A DNA stretch of 64,000 nucleotides from Petrolisthes cinctipes (Eukaryota; Arthropoda; Malacostraca; Decapoda; Porcellanidae): positions 31,001-95,000 of the forward strand of contig JAWQEG010002503.1 of NCBI GenBank assembly GCA_033782935.1, given 5' to 3'. Positions 1 through 9,529 of this stretch are shown piece after piece. The first letter of the stretch is position 1. Every line of letters begins with the position of its first letter. The position numbers were made by a program, and so were the translations under genes. The notes under the pieces are model-generated. The model made no database searches. It saw only the letters and a list, made by a program, of their open reading frames with translations, and was not told the origin of the DNA.

Positions 1-81
1 GTTGAGTCTCTCCTTCAGCGCTGCATCATGTAATGGTAGGTCCCTGGCTCCCACCACTATGTTCTTCATGGCCTGGATCAC
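1..81 (-). CDS. ECHDC1: ECHDC1 exon 3 (partial, gene continues off left edge)
   Basis: This is the third coding exon visible of the ethylmalonyl-CoA decarboxylase gene. It is read on the minus strand, starts after a CAACAG acceptor and encodes VIQAMKNIVVGARDLPLH and following residues to the window edge (27 codons, phase 0). It joins the preceding exon in phase, giving EPQ then VIQAMK. In ECHDC1 this region is the C-terminal helical part after the crotonase core (human has a similar EVIRALKKSV segment). The remaining C-terminus lies outside the window. Confidence 0.8.
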   Translation of the reverse strand, partial: MIQAMKNIVVGARDLPLHDAALKERLN

Positions 82-438
82 CTGTTGTTGAGACACAAGT
101 GTTGAATAACAAGTACAAAAAAGTGAGCTGGAATTCAAAGCCTCCTTATGCTGAACATGGTATCTGCTAACAACACTTTGCAAGAATTGTAAGTCGTTAT
201 TTGAAACTAGCTCACACTAGTGTCTTTCCTTGGGATTGTAGGAGGTACAACATGGATAAATTTCAGGTAGGTTTGAATCCCAGCTTTTTTTATGCTTTTT
301 CTTCAATCTCTCATAGCTGTAACTGGTAATAGTAGAAGTACACGTAGTTGCAGTTTTAACCCAGTTTTCCAGTTCCAATATGAAACTAGGAGTACCTGTA
401 TGTATATTAATTGTACTATACGATATCACCATCTTTAC

Positions 439-965
439 CTGAGGTTCATGTTGTGTGAAGTGAGTCAGCCAGGCCAGTGTGTCTTCTTGTCTTCTCTTTG
501 ATTCTACCATGTGACTGGCAAGTCCTAGCTTCATAGCCTGCCTCCCATCTACTTTCTTACAAGTCAAGAACAACTCTAGGGCTGCACTGGGGCCAAGTAT
601 ATTAACTAGTCGTGTACCACCACCCCAACCCAGGGCCACACCCATCTTTGCTTGGACAAAACTAATTTCTCCAGCATCTGTGAAGATACGATAGTCAGTT
701 GCAGTGGTTAGTTCAGCTCCTCCACCAATTGCTTTGCCATGTACCAGACACACTGTGACCAGAGGTAGGCAGTAAAGTCTCATGAGTGCATCATGCATGA
801 ATGTGGACATAAGGAGGCCATCCTGAGGGTTACTAATGCTCCTGACAGTGGTAAGATCACCTCCAGAGCAGAAGGTGTCACCCTCAGAGCACAGAATCAC
901 AGCCTTCCCATGGGACCAATTTTCCAGTTCCTGTGTGATGTCCCACAGTGCCACCATCATCTGAC
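439..965 (-). CDS. ECHDC1: ECHDC1 exon 2: crotonase core of ethylmalonyl-CoA decarboxylase
   Basis: This exon holds the catalytic core of a crotonase-superfamily enzyme. It starts after an ACTTACAG acceptor with 2 nt completing a Gly codon and ends at a GTAAAG donor (527 nt). Visible family features are the FCSGGDL and GKAIGGGAELTTATDYRIF segments (oxyanion-hole and CoA-binding elements) and MGVALGWGGGTRLVNILG (the active-site strand, with the Trp typical of ECHDC1 rather than ordinary enoyl-CoA hydratase). ELENW and PLVTVCLVHG also match ECHDC1. Known role of the family: a cytosolic 'metabolite-proofreading' enzyme that decarboxylates ethylmalonyl-CoA formed by side activity of acyl-CoA carboxylases. 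The open frame past 439 is intronic. Another enoyl-CoA hydratase-like paralogue is possible but less likely. Confidence 0.88.
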
Positions 966-1491
966 CTGTAAGTATTGGGATGGATAAAGTAGACGTATAC
1001 ACTACTGTAAGTAATCAGTTATGGGCTACACAAACAAAAATCCATTTCTGCAAACTATTCCTAACCTGCAAAAAAATATTATTCACAAATCTCTTGCAAA
1101 TTGCTATTTTGTAAAGGCAGTTGGTTAACTGTTGATTTATTTCATCCTATGCAACACAGCATGATCAGGGTCATTACACCAACATTTGTGCACATCACAT
1201 TGATACCAAAGCTTGAACTTTATAATACAAACAAACTTATACTGTACAGTCTCTGACAAAAGCGACGCCCCTCGCCTTGAGGTACACTTAACCAGACGCA
1301 CAAGCTTTTGTTTCCATACTATGATAATTTTCATATAATTACTTTAAAACCAACTCTCCCTCCTCTCAGCCACTGCCTTCCTCTACACTGAAGCAGTGGC
1401 TGCAGGTTTCAAATGGGTCAATGAGAGGGGTGTACTCTGACCAAAATGAAGTTAAACTTTAACTTCATCTCCATCCCAAGAGTAAACTTAC

Positions 1492-1714
1492 CTGAGAGAG
1501 CATTTTTCCTCTGTGGGTGACTGAGTGTGATGGTGGCCACTCCTGTCCCCTCATCCTTCACCAGTGACACTTGGCCTTCTCCAAGACCCTTCAGCCTCTC
1601 CCTGGCCTGGGGTACAAGAGTGGCACTGCTGCTGCTGCTGCAATTCAACTTTTGCAGCCATACCAAGTAAGCTGCTCTACTAAGTAACTTTTGATGAACC
1701 CATCTGGAGAGCAT
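1492..1714 (-). CDS. ECHDC1: ECHDC1 exon 1 (N-terminus)
   Basis: The start ATG is at 1712-1714 and the exon ends at a consensus GTAAGT donor just below 1492, in phase 1. The next exon supplies the other two bases (NALS-G-QMMVALWD), matching NAFSGVMM of human ECHDC1. The N-terminus is basic and Ser-rich (MLSRWVHQKLLSRAAYLVW, then a run of five Ser), followed by the first strand of the fold (GVATITLSHPQRKNAL). This ATG was chosen because upstream sequence reads CTTTGCAG followed by a short leader, which looks like an acceptor. The mature mRNA therefore probably starts in a more distant noncoding exon. The basic N-terminus could be a weak mitochondrial presequence or simply variable. Confidence 0.82.
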
Positions 1715-1786
1715 TTCTTTCTAAGTGACTGCAAAGTTATACAGTAAATATTAAATTTTAAAATTTGTTATGGCAAAGAGTATCAA

Positions 1787-2012
1787 TGGTATTTATCTAA
1801 ACAATTGCCATTTTGTAGCAGTGTTGCCAGATCCGGCTAGGTCCCAGTATTTTGCATCAGTCAGTTCCTGGTACTTTACCACGGTTATTTCCTGGTAGTT
1901 TGCCCAGGTTAGGTCCCGGTAGTCTGCTGTGGTCTAGGTTAGGTAAGGTAAGGTCAGGCTAATTTCAAAATCTTGGAAATGGGGTATTTCCGAAGAAAAT
2001 GCCATAGAAGTA
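1787..2012 (+). repeat. Dispersed repeat, copy 1
   Basis: One of three same-orientation copies (others at 2858 and 3081) sharing the core GTGTTGCCAGATCCGGCTAG, then TTTTGC, GGTAC/GGTAG boxes, a TAGGTTAGGTAAGGT stretch and AAATGGGG...ATGCCATAGAAG. No coding capacity is visible. It may be a SINE or MITE fragment. Confidence 0.75.
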
Positions 2013-2857
2013 AGTAAGTAACCTATAACAATAAGTACTGTAAATCCTAGAATCACATACTAGCCCTTCCCTTACTCACAAAAAGTTGTCAATTTGCTGA
2101 CACGTATGAGAAGGCTAAACTTAATGTATAAATGCCTAGAAACATTTAGGAATTTGTTAGACAGTCCATGTGATTTAGCTGAATGAATGATCCCCCCCCC
2201 CTTCCTACCCCCGAGTAAGTTATTCAATTGATGGTACTCGTATTCCCATTAAAGCCACAAATGTAAATTAAATTTGTATATTACAAGGAAAAGCCATTAT
2301 ACAATACAATGTGGAAAAGTGTAAGTGGATGGGTTGCCTGGTTGGCCAACTCACATTGTAACTTGTGTTTATTATTGTTTACAACAATCAGCTGATCAAG
2401 CCCACGATGGTGGATTCTTGCTTGTGATAATTTAGGTTTCCTTCGGGACCTTCCACTTTGAAAATTATTATTACTTCCCCCAATTCAAGGGATGAAATGC
2501 TGGTGTTTGTGTATATTACTTAACAACTTAGGCCCAAACATTATTTAGAGAGCATAGAGAAAGGGTGACCCCAGAGGAAAAGGCGGCTCTGCTAACTGGC
2601 GCAGTTCTCTCCATTCCTTATAAGTGGAGTTGTTAATATTCCCAGAACACAGTTCATGGGAGCTGAATTGATAGTGTAGTATTAAGCATACTGGCATATG
2701 AAGTGTAAAGTACTGTATCCAGGCTACTGGTATTCATATTTTCACACAGACACGTACAGTAGGTTAAGGTTAGGATGCCAAGGTTAGGCCCAAAGGAAAC
2801 CCCGGTCTAGGTTGGTTAGTCTAATTAAAAAAAGTCATGGGTAGGTTAGGGAGTAAA

Positions 2858-3078
2858 TCGGTATTTATCTAGTATACTGTCGTTTTGTAGCAGTGTTGCC
2901 AGATCCGGCTAGAACCCAGTATTTTGCCCCGGTCAGGTCCTGGTACTTTACCATGGTTAGGTCCCGGTAGTCTGCTGCGGTCTAGGTTAGGTAAGGTCAG
3001 GTCAGGCTAATTCCAAAATGCCCTTTTTGAGTATCTTGGAAATGGGGCATTGCCAAAGAACATGCCATAGAAGAAAAG
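2858..3078 (+). repeat. Dispersed repeat, copy 2
   Basis: Second copy of the repeat seen at 1787. It is nearly co-linear over about 220 bp, including GGTATTTATCTA at the left and ATGCCATAGAAG at the right. Confidence 0.75.
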
Positions 3079-3080
3079 TG

Positions 3081-3240
3081 GGTATTTATTGAAAGAATTA
3101 CAGTGTTGCCAGATCCGGCTAGGTCCCAGTATTTTGCCCCGGACATTTCCCGGTAGTTTGTCCAGGTTAGGTCCCGGTAGTCTTATGTGGTCTAGGTTAG
3201 GTAAGGCCAGGTCAGGCTAGGCTAATTTCAAAATGCCCCA
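3081..3240 (+). repeat. Dispersed repeat, copy 3 (shorter)
   Basis: Third copy, abutting copy 2 head to tail. It starts GGTATTTATTGAAAG, carries the same GTGTTGCCAGATCCGG core, and ends in the AAAATGCCCC segment, so it lacks the right third. Confidence 0.7.
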
Positions 3241-3879
3241 CTATTTGCCACTTCTGTGTTTGCCTTTGCTGTTCTGTAAAGGCAATATACCGTGAATATT
3301 TTGGTACGCCTACCACTACTCAATTTAGTGTCATAAATTTTAGTAAGGTAATTTTAATAATATTTAGACTAGTTTTTGGATGTAATTTTATTTTGTGATT
3401 CACTTATTTGTTCTGGTAATTTGCCTTACTTCTGATGTTGTGTTCTTACAGGATTATCTGAAGAGGAGGAAAGAAACCCATGCTGGTCCTGGAAGATCAT
3501 AGAACAAAGGAGGTAATGCAAGCACAAAGGCAATAGAGGGAAGTTAGGGCAGACACTAGTGACTAAACCGAAGAATAATCAAGACAGTAGTTTAACAACT
3601 AAACTAATGTCTTTGATATGCTAGAGTATCTGCTATTTATTATTATTTCTTAGTCTGATTTGCATAAAGTTTGCTCTTAGTATTTTTAATACTACACTCT
3701 TTGGTGTAGTGTAGTTTCTTCTCTTCCTGCTAGTAGTTTCCTCTTACTTGTATTTACATCACATTTGTGTATGGTATCGTGTACTGGGTGTTGTTTTGAT
3801 GTGCCATGTAGTGCAGTGGGTGGTGTGGGTTTGTGGAGGCTGCAGCAATTGTTTGTAAGTGTTCAGCATTTCAATTGGT

Positions 3880-4600
3880 GAGAAGGGTGACAGTTGACTT
3901 GGGTTCTATTTTAAGTCTGTTTGTGGTGAACCGGACATTAAGTGTGTTGAGGTAGGGTTGAAGGATGTGAGTGGTTGTGTCTGCATATCTGTGTGTACAT
4001 TTGAGTGTTATGTTGTCTGCTTAGGAGGCTCCATGTATTTATGGTGCCTGGGGTGTTGGTAGGTCATGCATGTATAAATTGAAAAGAGTAGGTGACAGTG
4101 CAGATCCTTGGGAGACACCGTTGGTGATGTTAGACGATTGACCGGGAAGTGTTGGCTAGCCATTTGTGCTGTATATTTTGTTAGTGAGGTTGTGGAGGAA
4201 GATCGCATCAAATAATTTGCTGATGTCCAGTGTTATGAGGAGTGTTCTGTGTGGGGGTCTATTTTGAGTTGATGCCATCATAGATTCTTTGTGTGAGGTC
4301 AGTGAGCAGAGTGGTCTGAAACCATGTTGTGAAGATGCAAGGGAAATGTGTGGTGTTATTAGGCTAATGATGAGGGTAGTGTGGGATCTTTGTTGGGTTT
4401 AGGGATAGGGATGATATTTCCATGCTTCTAGATGCTGGGTACTGTGTTGTGTGATTGGCTGTAGTATGCAATATTAGTAAGTGCTTGTATGTCTTGTGGT
4501 CCAAGGTGTTTAAAGTGTATGTTACCGATGTTCTATGTTGCGAGTTGACGACGATGTAGAGGGTATTTTCTTGACGTGTCGGCGTAGCCAAGATACTTGA
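3880..4600 (-). pseudogene. Non-LTR retrotransposon reverse transcriptase, decayed
   Basis: Read on the minus strand in shifting frames, the segment gives the RT landmarks in order: GNIIPIPKPNKDPTL, QHGFRPLCS, TLLITLDISKLFDAIFLHNL (the first catalytic-Asp motif), GVSQGSALSPTLFNLYMHDL (RT motif 4/B) and a degenerate S-ADNI in place of YADD. Several stops and frame changes interrupt it, and the catalytic YADD is lost. This is a LINE fossil of the kind common in crustacean introns. Its strand is the same as ECHDC1 and Rfx, which is probably coincidental. Confidence 0.72.
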
Positions 4601-6885
4601 CGAACAGCTGGACCCATCATATCACCTCTGAAAAACCCCAGACGTTTCTTGTGGACTCAAACCAGGGCCCATAGCTTCCTTCCTTCTCCAGAGCAATGTT
4701 TTCATTTCTGCTGTCCCCTTGGGAAACCTGGGTCTAGTCAATAAGGCTCCTTTGGGAAATGGCAAAGTGTACCTCCCCCATAGGCCTCACACCAAGGGAA
4801 AAGGGGTGTCGCACATCCCAAAGATGGCACCACACGCACAATTTACACTGAATGGCTCACCCACCCACAGATTTGTGTGGGTGTGGTACAGTCTTTAGGA
4901 GAGCAGAGCCCCATGCCAATACACGTGTTTGAACAAAGATGAACCACCCAATCCAAAAGGAGTGGGAGTCTGTACTGGTGCTTCAGACCATTTTCATTAG
5001 CTGCAAGACACCCACCTGCAATGAAAAATATATAATCAATAGCCTTCAACCACCAAAAGTATATTATTTAATTTTCCCCCATTCAGGTTTCAATTACTTT
5101 GTTTATTCTCCATTCCCATACTTGATGGCCGTAATACTGTTGATCAAGATTACCTTTTATTTCTCTTTTTACATTTCTAATTAACGATTAAATCCATTTC
5201 TATTCCCAGCATGGATTACATAAACAATATTCTACTTACCAGACAAACGAATCGTCAGTTCAACCAACAGCTACTGCAGGGCTGCAAACTCTCAATCTAG
5301 GCCTGGCAACACCAGTACTTCATGGAGACTACTGCCCAGTGCCAACACCCACATACTCCAGGAAGCTGTCACTGGCCTGAAAATCATCCATAATACCAAT
5401 ACCTGACTAAATTAATGACTTAAATAAAGAGTTACCAATTCCAAACTATATTGGAGACTATTGACTTTACTTATAAGTACAGGATTCTGTCTATAGATTC
5501 TATACAGTAGTACTGTATTATTCTTGGGATTTTTATTCTACATACCCTCCATTAGGTTAAATTCATATTTATGAAGTCAATGCACTACCAACAGCAAAAC
5601 TATTGTTCCTTTCACTCCACAGAATATGAAAGTAGTCTTGTGAATCCAAAGCAACAATAAGTACAACTAATTCCTTTTAAAAATCAGTTGCAATTCCAAA
5701 TGAACATAATCCCAACTAATAGTTCTATATTAAAAAGACCATCCCATGTGTTCATTACTTTAAGTACTTACCATACATTATAATTCCATTTCCAAATGTC
5801 ACTGACAATTTTAACAACACAACATAGCATCTTTTATATTTTGGTTATATCTGATACTCTTCTTTTAGTTATTTAACACCAAGAAATAACAGATTATTTC
5901 ACTGAAAAGGATTGTATTCAACATACCTGTATATTTTACATTTAAAGACTGCATAACATTACATGTGCATGATTGCTGCATAACTCTCCAACTTCTTTTG
6001 TGTGCATTCACCTTATACCACTACGAGACCTGTATCACAAAGAAAAAATATATTAATATTTAATTTTTTTGCCAGTATTTATTTCTATCCACATTTGCTT
6101 ACATGTGTTCTAAAATGAAAAAAATTAAATATAAGAAATAAAATACTGGGAGATAATAAAGTTCATACAGCTGTTGCTTCATCACGTCAAAGAGGAATGT
6201 GAGGTTTACTCCATGTCAAGTATTTGAGAAGTCCACAGTTATCAGGGCCAGCCAAGCCTTCAGAAACAAGCGGGATATCATACTGTAGATTCGTTATTAT
6301 ACTCTATGTGCTGGAATACACACGAGTTATTTTTGTTTGTCTAAATGACAAAGGAGATCGCAGCAGTCCCACACCATATGTGGATAGGTATTCAATTGTA
6401 TTATTTTATCATAATAATTAGGGGCAAGTAGCAAAAATTCCCGTGGTGCCCCTGTTTATCTTCGGAGATCAATTGTTACACAAAGCCGTTCTTATACCAG
6501 TCAATGACACTGCCCTAAAGTGGATACATGGTTATGGAGCGACAACATAATTTATGATGATGATTATAATAACTACAATAACAAAGTAGAACTAAACTAT
6601 TTTTAAGTTTGTCAAAATAATAAAGCACATATTTAAGCAGACAGAATGTGGAGATTGAGAACTATACCTTCCACTTATCCCCCTTTTCGACTCTCCCTCC
6701 CACCAGTGAATGCTTCAAATGGAGCTCACAACTCATGGTTCGGGAATACTATCTTGGATAGAGTTGACAACACTGTGGTGGCTACAGTCCGTTTACCTAC
6801 CCTCTCTCTGACCCCGACTTCCACTGAGGGGGTACAGAAACTTTGGTGCGTGGCTGTACTAATAATACACAGGGTTGTGCTATCT
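4601..6885. other. Noncoding stretch
   Basis: Apart from AT-rich unique-looking DNA I see no exon, RNA gene or repeat that I can name here. It lies in the presumed first intron or 5' flank of ECHDC1. Confidence 0.5.
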
Positions 6886-7110
6886 TCTTCTTTCTCTCGT
6901 CATTATTATCCCGCTTCTATGCGGGGTCGACGTTTTTAACAAGCCGCCGCCAACCAGCACGGTTCAGAACTTCGTCTCCCATCAATCCCTTCTCTCTCAG
7001 ATCGTCTCTCACGCTGTCCATCCATCTTCGCTTTGGTCTCCCCCTACTTCTTCTACCCTGCACTTCCATTTCCATCACCCTTCTCCCCACATAATCCTCT
7101 TCCCTCCTAA
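6886..7110 (-). mobile_element. 5'-truncated LINE, 3' end of pol, with 13-bp TSD
   Basis: On the minus strand this 225-bp insert encodes the extreme C-terminus of a non-LTR retroelement polyprotein: GRPKRRWMDSVRDDLREKG, then LNRAGWRRLVKNVDPA and a stop at 6917-6919. The RRWMD...W(R)RL-(I/V)-(R/K)N-(A/V)DP signature is typical of such elements in arthropods. The insert is flanked by an exact 13-bp direct duplication, GGTTGTGCTATCT, at 6873-6885 and 7111-7123. That is the hallmark of target-primed insertion with 5' truncation. The reading frame is intact over all 64 codons, so the insertion is fairly recent. There is no poly(A) tail. Confidence 0.85.
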
Positions 7111-8364
7111 GGTTGTGCTATCTATTACACTAATATTTTTGGGCTCACATCGCACTGATAACTGAAGTAAACTATTATTGTTTCAAAATTTCAAACCGTA
7201 AAATCGTAAATAATAGAGGTGAGATTATGATGATGACAGTACGGGCATTACCAGTGACCAACCACCATTATGATCAACCCGCTTTATTATTGTCATTATT
7301 AATCCACTTATCTATTGAACCATTTAGAGCAGAAACTGGAAGTTCCACAATTAAAAGTGTAAACAAAAATTAAAAAGTTTTACACTAATAACTTAGCATT
7401 AATACGCGTTACCTTATACAAACATCATAAAACCAGCAAGACAAACCAAGACAAATAAGACTTATTGGTCTTGAGACAAACTGTCAATAGTTCAATTTTC
7501 TTACCAGTGGCCACGTTTCTTCACTCCCGTTGTTGATCGCCAACTGACATTCCACATTTTCCCGTTCTGTGTTATCGTTTTGTACAGTGTGGGCGGGCTG
7601 AATCTTGTTCGACACTCGGGCCGAACTTTAAAACTAACCACGTCTGTTTCGAAAATGTGTTTTAAACCCCACCTTCCAAGGGGGCATGGCTAGACTAAAA
7701 TGTATCACAGCAGAACGGGAACATGCAACCGGTCCTTCCTCGATAATTCTGTTTCCGCCATTTTCCACACACTGCCAAATCAATTGCCAATGATCAGCGT
7801 TGTAATTGGTTCACTGGTATGTCAGAGAATTCCAAACGATAAGAAGACCTTATTATGACTCATGGCTGTATTTATAGTTGTATTAATGAGGAAATCTGCT
7901 GATTCCTCCATACTGCCAGGAAACACACGATCTCCTTAATCAATATACGAGTCAGGGATCTCTTTTGTAGTGTAGTTTGGAGGATTACAGACCTTCCAAT
8001 TCACCAACACAAAAAAACCTTATGCTTCACAAACCTGGGTAAACGTGCTGAACCCTCCTAAATCTTCACCAGGTACACAATACTTATAAATCAAGCAAAG
8101 AAACAAATCCAGTAGTGAGTGTACATATCATAAACTTACAGCTAGCCCACCACACCACATAACAACCCTGCCTACCTGTACCGGCCTCACCCCTACACCT
8201 AGTTCAGATTCCAGTGGTTTGATTTGGTCTGTAAGCACACTAACGAAAGATGAACTGTGTAAAATGACATGTGTGAATTATTTTATTAATTTGAGGACTC
8301 CTTTATCAAAACTACCTGACAGATTTTGTGGATATGGATACCGAGTTTGCTGGACATAATTAAT

Positions 8365-8507
8365 AAGACTGACAAGTGTGGTTGGTTGGGGAGGATCATA
8401 ACAAACCAAAGCCACTGTGGAATCGACCCTAAGACTGACAAGACAGTGTGGTTGGTTAGGGACTAGGGAGGATCATAACAAACCAAAGCCACTGTGCAAT
8501 CGGCCCT
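8365..8507 (+). repeat. Two-copy tandem duplication
   Basis: A unit of about 66-77 bp beginning AAGACTGACAAG and containing TGTGGTTGGTT and GAGGATCATAACAAACC occurs twice in direct succession. The second copy has a short insertion. No coding potential is seen. Confidence 0.8.
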
Positions 8508-8699
8508 TATAAAAAAATAAATAAAAAAAATAGTCACCTACACGTGTACACAGTTGCTCTCTGGTCCCTACATGTATACACTGTTACTCTCTGGTCTCTA
8601 CACGTCACACATCCATAACGGAGGGGTTCACTTCATACGTTACACAAAGGATAATACGGAGAAGGTACAGAGAGAGGAACTGTCACTTACCAGGCTTAC

Positions 8700-8750
8700 C
8701 TCTTGACGTGTGAAAACTGGACCAAGCGCCATCTTGACTCGCCTTCTAGT
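8700..8750 (-). promoter_or_regulatory. Possible ECHDC1 first exon / promoter region
   Basis: On the minus strand an ATG in good context (GTCAAGATGGCG, ATG at 8730-8732) opens an 11-codon stretch ending in a consensus donor, GAG followed by GTAAGC. A second donor, GTAAGT, lies nearby. It is the only first-exon-like structure upstream of ECHDC1. Spliced to the acceptor before 1714 its ATG would be out of frame with the enzyme, so if real it is a leader exon with a short upstream ORF rather than the protein start. Confidence 0.3.
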
Positions 8751-8984
8751 ACAGGTGTTACCAGATTATCGGGACTAATGGAAACTCGTGGTTACAACAG
8801 AGATATATTTATATCAATTGGTATTTATTCACCGTTATATCAAACCCTTTTGTGTATATATAATGAATGTTAAAACCAGTCTTAATGGTGGAATAACGAG
8901 TAATAAATACTTTAGGTAAACATTCCGCTTTGGTAATACTGGCCGTCGTTGAGCATCACCGTTGTTTTATTCGACCATCTTCTA

Positions 8985-9524
8985 CAGGGTGGGGCAAATC
9001 AAATGCCCGAGTTTTGAAAGGCTATTAGGAAAAGTAAAACAATACTTACAGAATTATTTGTTGTTTTATTCGAATCAGTATACAATGCCGTTTGTGTGAT
9101 CACTTTTTGAAGATGGCATCAGGAAGATGGTGGCCATCTGTAGCGATGCCCTGTTGAAGGCCATGTCTGAAGTTTTCGGCTGCTCTTCGGCACATCTCAA
9201 GGGGTATTGCAGCGATTTCCTCCCGAATTCGCATCTTCAATTCTTCCAAATTGTGTGGCCGACTTCTGAACAATTTGGAAGAATTGAAGATGCGAATTCG
9301 GGAGGAAATCGCTGCAATTCCCCTTGAGATGTGCCGAAGAGCAGCCGAAAACTTCAGACATGGCCTTCAACAGGGTATCGCTACAGATGGCCACCATCTT
9401 CAAAAGTGATCACACAAACGGCATTGTATACTGATTTGAATAAAACAACAAATAATTCTGTAAGTATTGTTTTACTTTTCCTAATAGCCTTTCAAAACTC
9501 GGGCATTTGATTTGCCCCACCCTG
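8985..9524. mobile_element. Palindromic mariner-type element: two fused 3' ends, TA TSD
   Basis: This is a 540-bp inverted repeat. The left arm (8985-9253) and right arm (9271-9524) are nearly identical around a 17-nt spacer. Both outer ends read CAGGGTGGGGCAAATC, and both are flanked by TA (8983-8984 and 9525-9526), the Tc1/mariner target duplication. Each arm encodes the same transposase C-terminus reading outwards: RIREEIAAIPLEMCRRAAE, then HHLQK and a stop (right arm 9272-9409 plus strand; left arm on the minus strand with a 15-bp in-frame insertion). No catalytic domain is present, so it is non-autonomous. Confidence 0.9.
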
Positions 9525-9529
9525 TATTT

